Below, piece after piece: positions 15,105-17,255 of a DNA stretch of 17,255 nt (positions are counted from its first letter, which is position 1; every line of letters begins with the position of its first letter). A program made the translations under genes and the position numbers. Under the pieces are notes generated by a model. The model did no database searches and was not told the DNA's origin. It was given only the letters and a program-made list of their open reading frames with translations. The stretch spans positions 1-17,255 of the forward strand of contig DASROJ010000157.1 of NCBI GenBank assembly GCA_035646975.1, given 5' to 3'. Source of the DNA: DASROJ01 sp035646975. Lineage in GTDB: Bacteria > Acidobacteriota > Polarisedimenticolia > JACPZX01 > DASXTC01.

Positions 15105-15113
15105 TGCTACCAT
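15105..15113 (+). promoter_or_regulatory. Candidate extended -10 promoter of purC
   Basis: TGCTACCAT is a TGn-extended -10 hexamer (TACCAT 15108-15113). It ends 9 bases before the purC ATG, so the mRNA would begin within about 3 bases of the start codon. There is no Shine-Dalgarno in front of purC. A -35 is not convincing. Confidence 0.4.
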
Positions 15114-15122
15114 CCCGCGTCT

Positions 15123-16013
15123 ATGACGACCGTCGTGCTTCAAACCGAGCTACAGGGTATCAAACTCCACAGCCGCGGCAAGGTCCGCGACATGTACGAC
15201 CTGGGCGACCATCTGCTGATGGTCTCCACCGACCGGATCTCCGCCTTCGACTACGTGCTTCCCAACGGGATACCTGACAAGGGCAAGGTGCTCACGGGTC
15301 TGTCGCTGTTCTGGTTCGAGGTCATGAAGGAGATCGTGCCGAACCACCTCGTCACGGCGGACGTGGAGAGCTACCCGGAGGCGCTGCGGCCGCACGCCGC
15401 GCTGCTGCGCGGCCGCTCGATGCTGGTGCGCCGCGCGAAGATGTTCCCGGTGGAGTGCGTCGTGCGCGGGTACCTCGCCGGCTCGGGTCACAAGGAGTAC
15501 CTCGAAAGCGGTTCGGTGTGCGGGATCAAGCTGCCCGCCGGACTCAGGATGGCCGATCGGCTGCCCGAGTTGATCTTCACTCCGGCCACCAAGGCCGAGA
15601 ACGGGCACGATGTCAACATCACGTTCGAGGAGTTCGCGGGAATCATCGGCGTCGAGTCCGCCACGCGGTTGCGCCAGCTCTCGCTGTCGATCTTCCGCCG
15701 CGCCACCGAGGTGGCCGAGATGGCGGGCATCATCATCGCCGACACGAAATTCGAGTTCGGCGTGGCCGACGACCGCATCATCCTGTGCGACGAGGCGCTC
15801 ACACCGGATTCCTCTCGATTCTGGGACAAGTCACTGTACCGGCCCGGCGTCTCGCCTGCCTCGTTCGACAAGCAGTTCGTGCGCGACTACCTCGAGTCGA
15901 TCCGGTGGAACAAGACGCCCCCGGTGCCGACGCTTCCCGATGAGATCGTTCAGGGGACGCGGGCGAAGTATCTCGAGATCTACAGCAAGCTGTCGGGACG
16001 CCCGCTCGTCTAG
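15123..16013 (+). CDS. purC: Phosphoribosylaminoimidazole-succinocarboxamide (SAICAR) synthase
   Basis: ATP-dependent ligation of aspartate to CAIR in purine synthesis, cytoplasmic. The 296-residue protein is complete and of the longer, yeast Ade1-like form. Motifs are GKVRDMYDLGDHLLMVSTDR (near 19-38), SAFDYVLPNGIPDKGKVLT, VECVVRGYLAGSGHKEY, IFTPATKAENGHDVNITFEE, IIIADTKFEFG and ILCDEALTPDSSRFW. These cover the ATP, CAIR and aspartate sites. The frame is open upstream for more than 1.1 kb, but that is antisense to the divergent TIGR00300 gene. The ATG at 15123 gives the family start. No other pur genes are adjacent. Its TAG stop overlaps the stop of the convergent GFA gene. Confidence 0.96.
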   Translation: MTTVVLQTELQGIKLHSRGKVRDMYDLGDHLLMVSTDRISAFDYVLPNGIPDKGKVLTGLSLFWFEVMKEIVPNHLVTADVESYPEALRPHAALLRGRSMLVRRAKMFPVECVVRGYLAGSGHKEYLESGSVCGIKLPAGLRMADRLPELIFTPATKAENGHDVNITFEEFAGIIGVESATRLRQLSLSIFRRATEVAEMAGIIIADTKFEFGVADDRIILCDEALTPDSSRFWDKSLYRPGVSPASFDKQFVRDYLESIRWNKTPPVPTLPDEIVQGTRAKYLEIYSKLSGRPLV

Positions 16014-16477
16014 CCGGTTCCCGGCAAGGGCTGCCGGTTCAGACCCCACAGGCGGTGAAAGTCCTCGATCGATTCCTCGGAGTACTCCTCGAACTGCGGG
16101 CCCGCGGCACAAACGGGAAACCATGGGGCCTTCGAGCCGACGAAGATGTGGGCGAATCGCGGCGGCTCCGGCAGGGGAGTGTCGATGGCCGAGGCGAGCG
16201 GCCAGCAGAGATCGGGCCATCGGGAGTCCTGGTAAATCAGTGAAGAGCCGCACTCGCCGCAGAACCGGCGCGCGTTGGTGGCGACCTGGTACACGCGGGA
16301 TCGATCCGCCCCGCGCACGAGACGCAGGGTCGACAGTCCGGCCGTGATGTAGGCGCTCACCGGCGAGCCGTTGATCTTGCGGCAACGCCCGCAATAGCAC
16401 AGCGACAGGGGATGGATGAGCTCCGTTTCGACGAGAAATCCCACCGCCCCGCAATGACAGGAGCCTTCCAGCTTCAC
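16010..16477 (-). CDS. GFA (CENP-V/GFA) family zinc protein
   Basis: A 155-residue member of the glutathione-dependent formaldehyde-activating enzyme-like family. The zinc-binding cysteines are in place: Cys7 and Cys9 (GSCHCGAVGF), Cys27, Cys29 and Cys32 (CYCGRCRK), and Cys73 and Cys76 (RFCGECGSSL). Most members have no proven activity, and spontaneous glutathione-formaldehyde adduct formation is only one proposal. The C-terminal part (FAHIFVGSKAPWF) is typical of the family. The GTG start at 16477 overlaps the nagZ stop in GTGA; the frame continues upstream only inside nagZ. The TAG stop shares CTAG with the convergent purC stop. Confidence 0.88.
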   Translation of the reverse strand: MKLEGSCHCGAVGFLVETELIHPLSLCYCGRCRKINGSPVSAYITAGLSTLRLVRGADRSRVYQVATNARRFCGECGSSLIYQDSRWPDLCWPLASAIDTPLPEPPRFAHIFVGSKAPWFPVCAAGPQFEEYSEESIEDFHRLWGLNRQPLPGTG

Positions 16478-17255
16478 CCCAGCGCCTCCAGTCGCGACGT
16501 CAGCTCGGCGCAAGCCACACGATAGCTTTCGATGGAGGGCTTCGGCGCCGCGTGCGCCCACGGCGTCCGCGCGCGCAGGGCCTCGATGCGCGACATCGCC
16601 TCCGCCACGCGCGCTGCGGGAAGGCGTCCGGCGCCGGCCCACGAACGCAGCGCCTCCAGCGACGCCAGGATCGCCTCGCGCTTCCGGCAGACGAGCAGCA
16701 TGTCGCACCCGGCGATCACGGCGCGAGGCGCCAGGTCGGTGAACGCGATGCGCGCCGAGACAGCCTTCATCTCGAGATCATCGGCCAGCGCGACACCTGA
16801 ATAGCCAAGCTCGGAGCGCAGCAGGTCCGTCACGATCTGCGGCGTCAGCGTGGCCGCGATCGGATCGGGGCCGGCCATGAACGGGTAATGACCGTGGCCC
16901 ACCATGATCACCGGCGAGCGGGTGTGCAGGCGGCGATACGGCAGGAGATCTTCCCGCAGGAACGGCGCTTCCTCCTTCTGCACCGTGGGAAGGTGATGAT
17001 GCGAATCGAACAGGGTCGGCCCGAGACCTGGAAAGTGCTTCAGACAGCCGACCACTCCCGCCTCGTCCAGCCCGTCAAGATAGGCCGACGCCATCGCGCA
17101 GACGGTTTCCGGATCCATCCCGAACGAGCGGTCACCGATGCCGTTGGGCGCATCGGGCCGGCAGAGATCCACCACCGGGGCGAAATCGAGATCGAAACCC
17201 AGGGACAGGAGGATGCGCCCCAGCGACGCGGCCAGCCGTCGCGCCGCATCGAGAT
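16474..17255 (-). CDS. nagZ: Beta-N-acetylhexosaminidase, GH3 (partial, 5' end outside)
   Basis: Removes N-acetylglucosamine from muropeptides in peptidoglycan recycling. About 260 C-terminal residues are visible and the frame remains open to the window edge. GFDLDFAPVVDLC (coded near 17165-17200) and GIGDRSFG are followed by CLKHFPGLGPTLFDSHHHLP, with the lysine-histidine and Asp-Ser-His residues of the substrate and catalytic loop, then VIMVGHGHYP and VALADDLEMKAVS, holding the nucleophile Asp. The family loop normally reads KHFPGHG; here it is KHFPGLG, a His-to-Leu change. There is no C-terminal second GH3 domain, as expected for NagZ. The stop overlaps the GTG start of the GFA gene, so the two are translationally coupled. 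GH3 exo-glycosidases of other specificity are less likely. Confidence 0.9.
   Translation of the reverse strand, partial: LDAARRLAASLGRILLSLGFDLDFAPVVDLCRPDAPNGIGDRSFGMDPETVCAMASAYLDGLDEAGVVGCLKHFPGLGPTLFDSHHHLPTVQKEEAPFLREDLLPYRRLHTRSPVIMVGHGHYPFMAGPDPIAATLTPQIVTDLLRSELGYSGVALADDLEMKAVSARIAFTDLAPRAVIAGCDMLLVCRKREAILASLEALRSWAGAGRLPAARVAEAMSRIEALRARTPWAHAAPKPSIESYRVACAELTSRLEALG

Noticed and set aside
13998..15122. Long plus-strand extension upstream of purC
   Set aside because: Antisense to the TIGR00300 gene, which has full family motifs. purC homology begins at 15123.
1..17255. CRISPR array, tRNA, rRNA, IS element or prophage
   Set aside because: No regularly spaced repeats, cloverleaf, transposase or phage-like gene was seen; the genes are chromosomal in type.

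Overview
The window is GC-rich, densely coding chromosomal DNA from a diderm bacterium. Evidence for two membranes is a lipoprotein signal, a predicted outer-membrane barrel with a cleavable signal peptide, and several other exported proteins. I see no phage, IS element, CRISPR, tRNA or rRNA, and no gap between genes longer than about 130 bases. The gene mix (type I-beta DAHP synthase, carA, an archaeal-type ornithine cyclodeaminase homologue, AIM24/TIGR00266, an SPFH-GYF protein) would fit an Acidobacteriota-like or uncultured candidate-phylum genome. That placement is a weak inference because no marker gene is present.

Layout. Bases 51-4125 (+) hold an LCAT-like lipoprotein lipase, an exported alpha/beta-hydrolase with a C-terminal TPR region (TTG start), and an SPFH protein with a C-terminal GYF_2 domain. 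Its 3' end overlaps, convergently, a multi-zinc-ribbon protein (4089-4838, -). That gene lies 23 bases downstream of a predicted outer-membrane barrel (4862-5641, -), which has its own promoter candidate. Upstream on the minus strand is a secreted HEAT-repeat/beta-propeller protein (5754-7883). A 132-bp divergent intergenic region carries a 12-bp perfect inverted repeat. It leads into the plus-strand cluster aroF - carA - GT2 glycosyltransferase (8016-10973) and then a secreted HEXXH protein (11026-12030). A D-2-hydroxyacid dehydrogenase (12058-12975, -) shares an AT-rich divergent promoter island with an AIM24 protein (13037-13762, +). The ornithine cyclodeaminase homologue (13800-15059, -) is divergent from purC (15123-16013, +). 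The window ends with a minus-strand pair, partial nagZ and a GFA-family zinc protein, joined by a GTGA overlap.

How the genes work together. Biosynthetic housekeeping genes (aroF, carA, purC) and wall recycling (nagZ) alternate with envelope-facing genes (two hydrolases, barrel, propeller, HEXXH protein) and a probable membrane-stress pair (SPFH plus zinc ribbon, resembling the B. subtilis YdjI/YdjG arrangement). I found no single, obviously new multi-gene system. The best leads are small-scale: several genes appear to have leaderless or near-leaderless promoters without Shine-Dalgarno sequences, a -35-like hexamer sits in the loop of a long palindrome, an 11-bp tandem repeat spans two convergent stop codons, and there is an unrecognised exported HEXXH protein.
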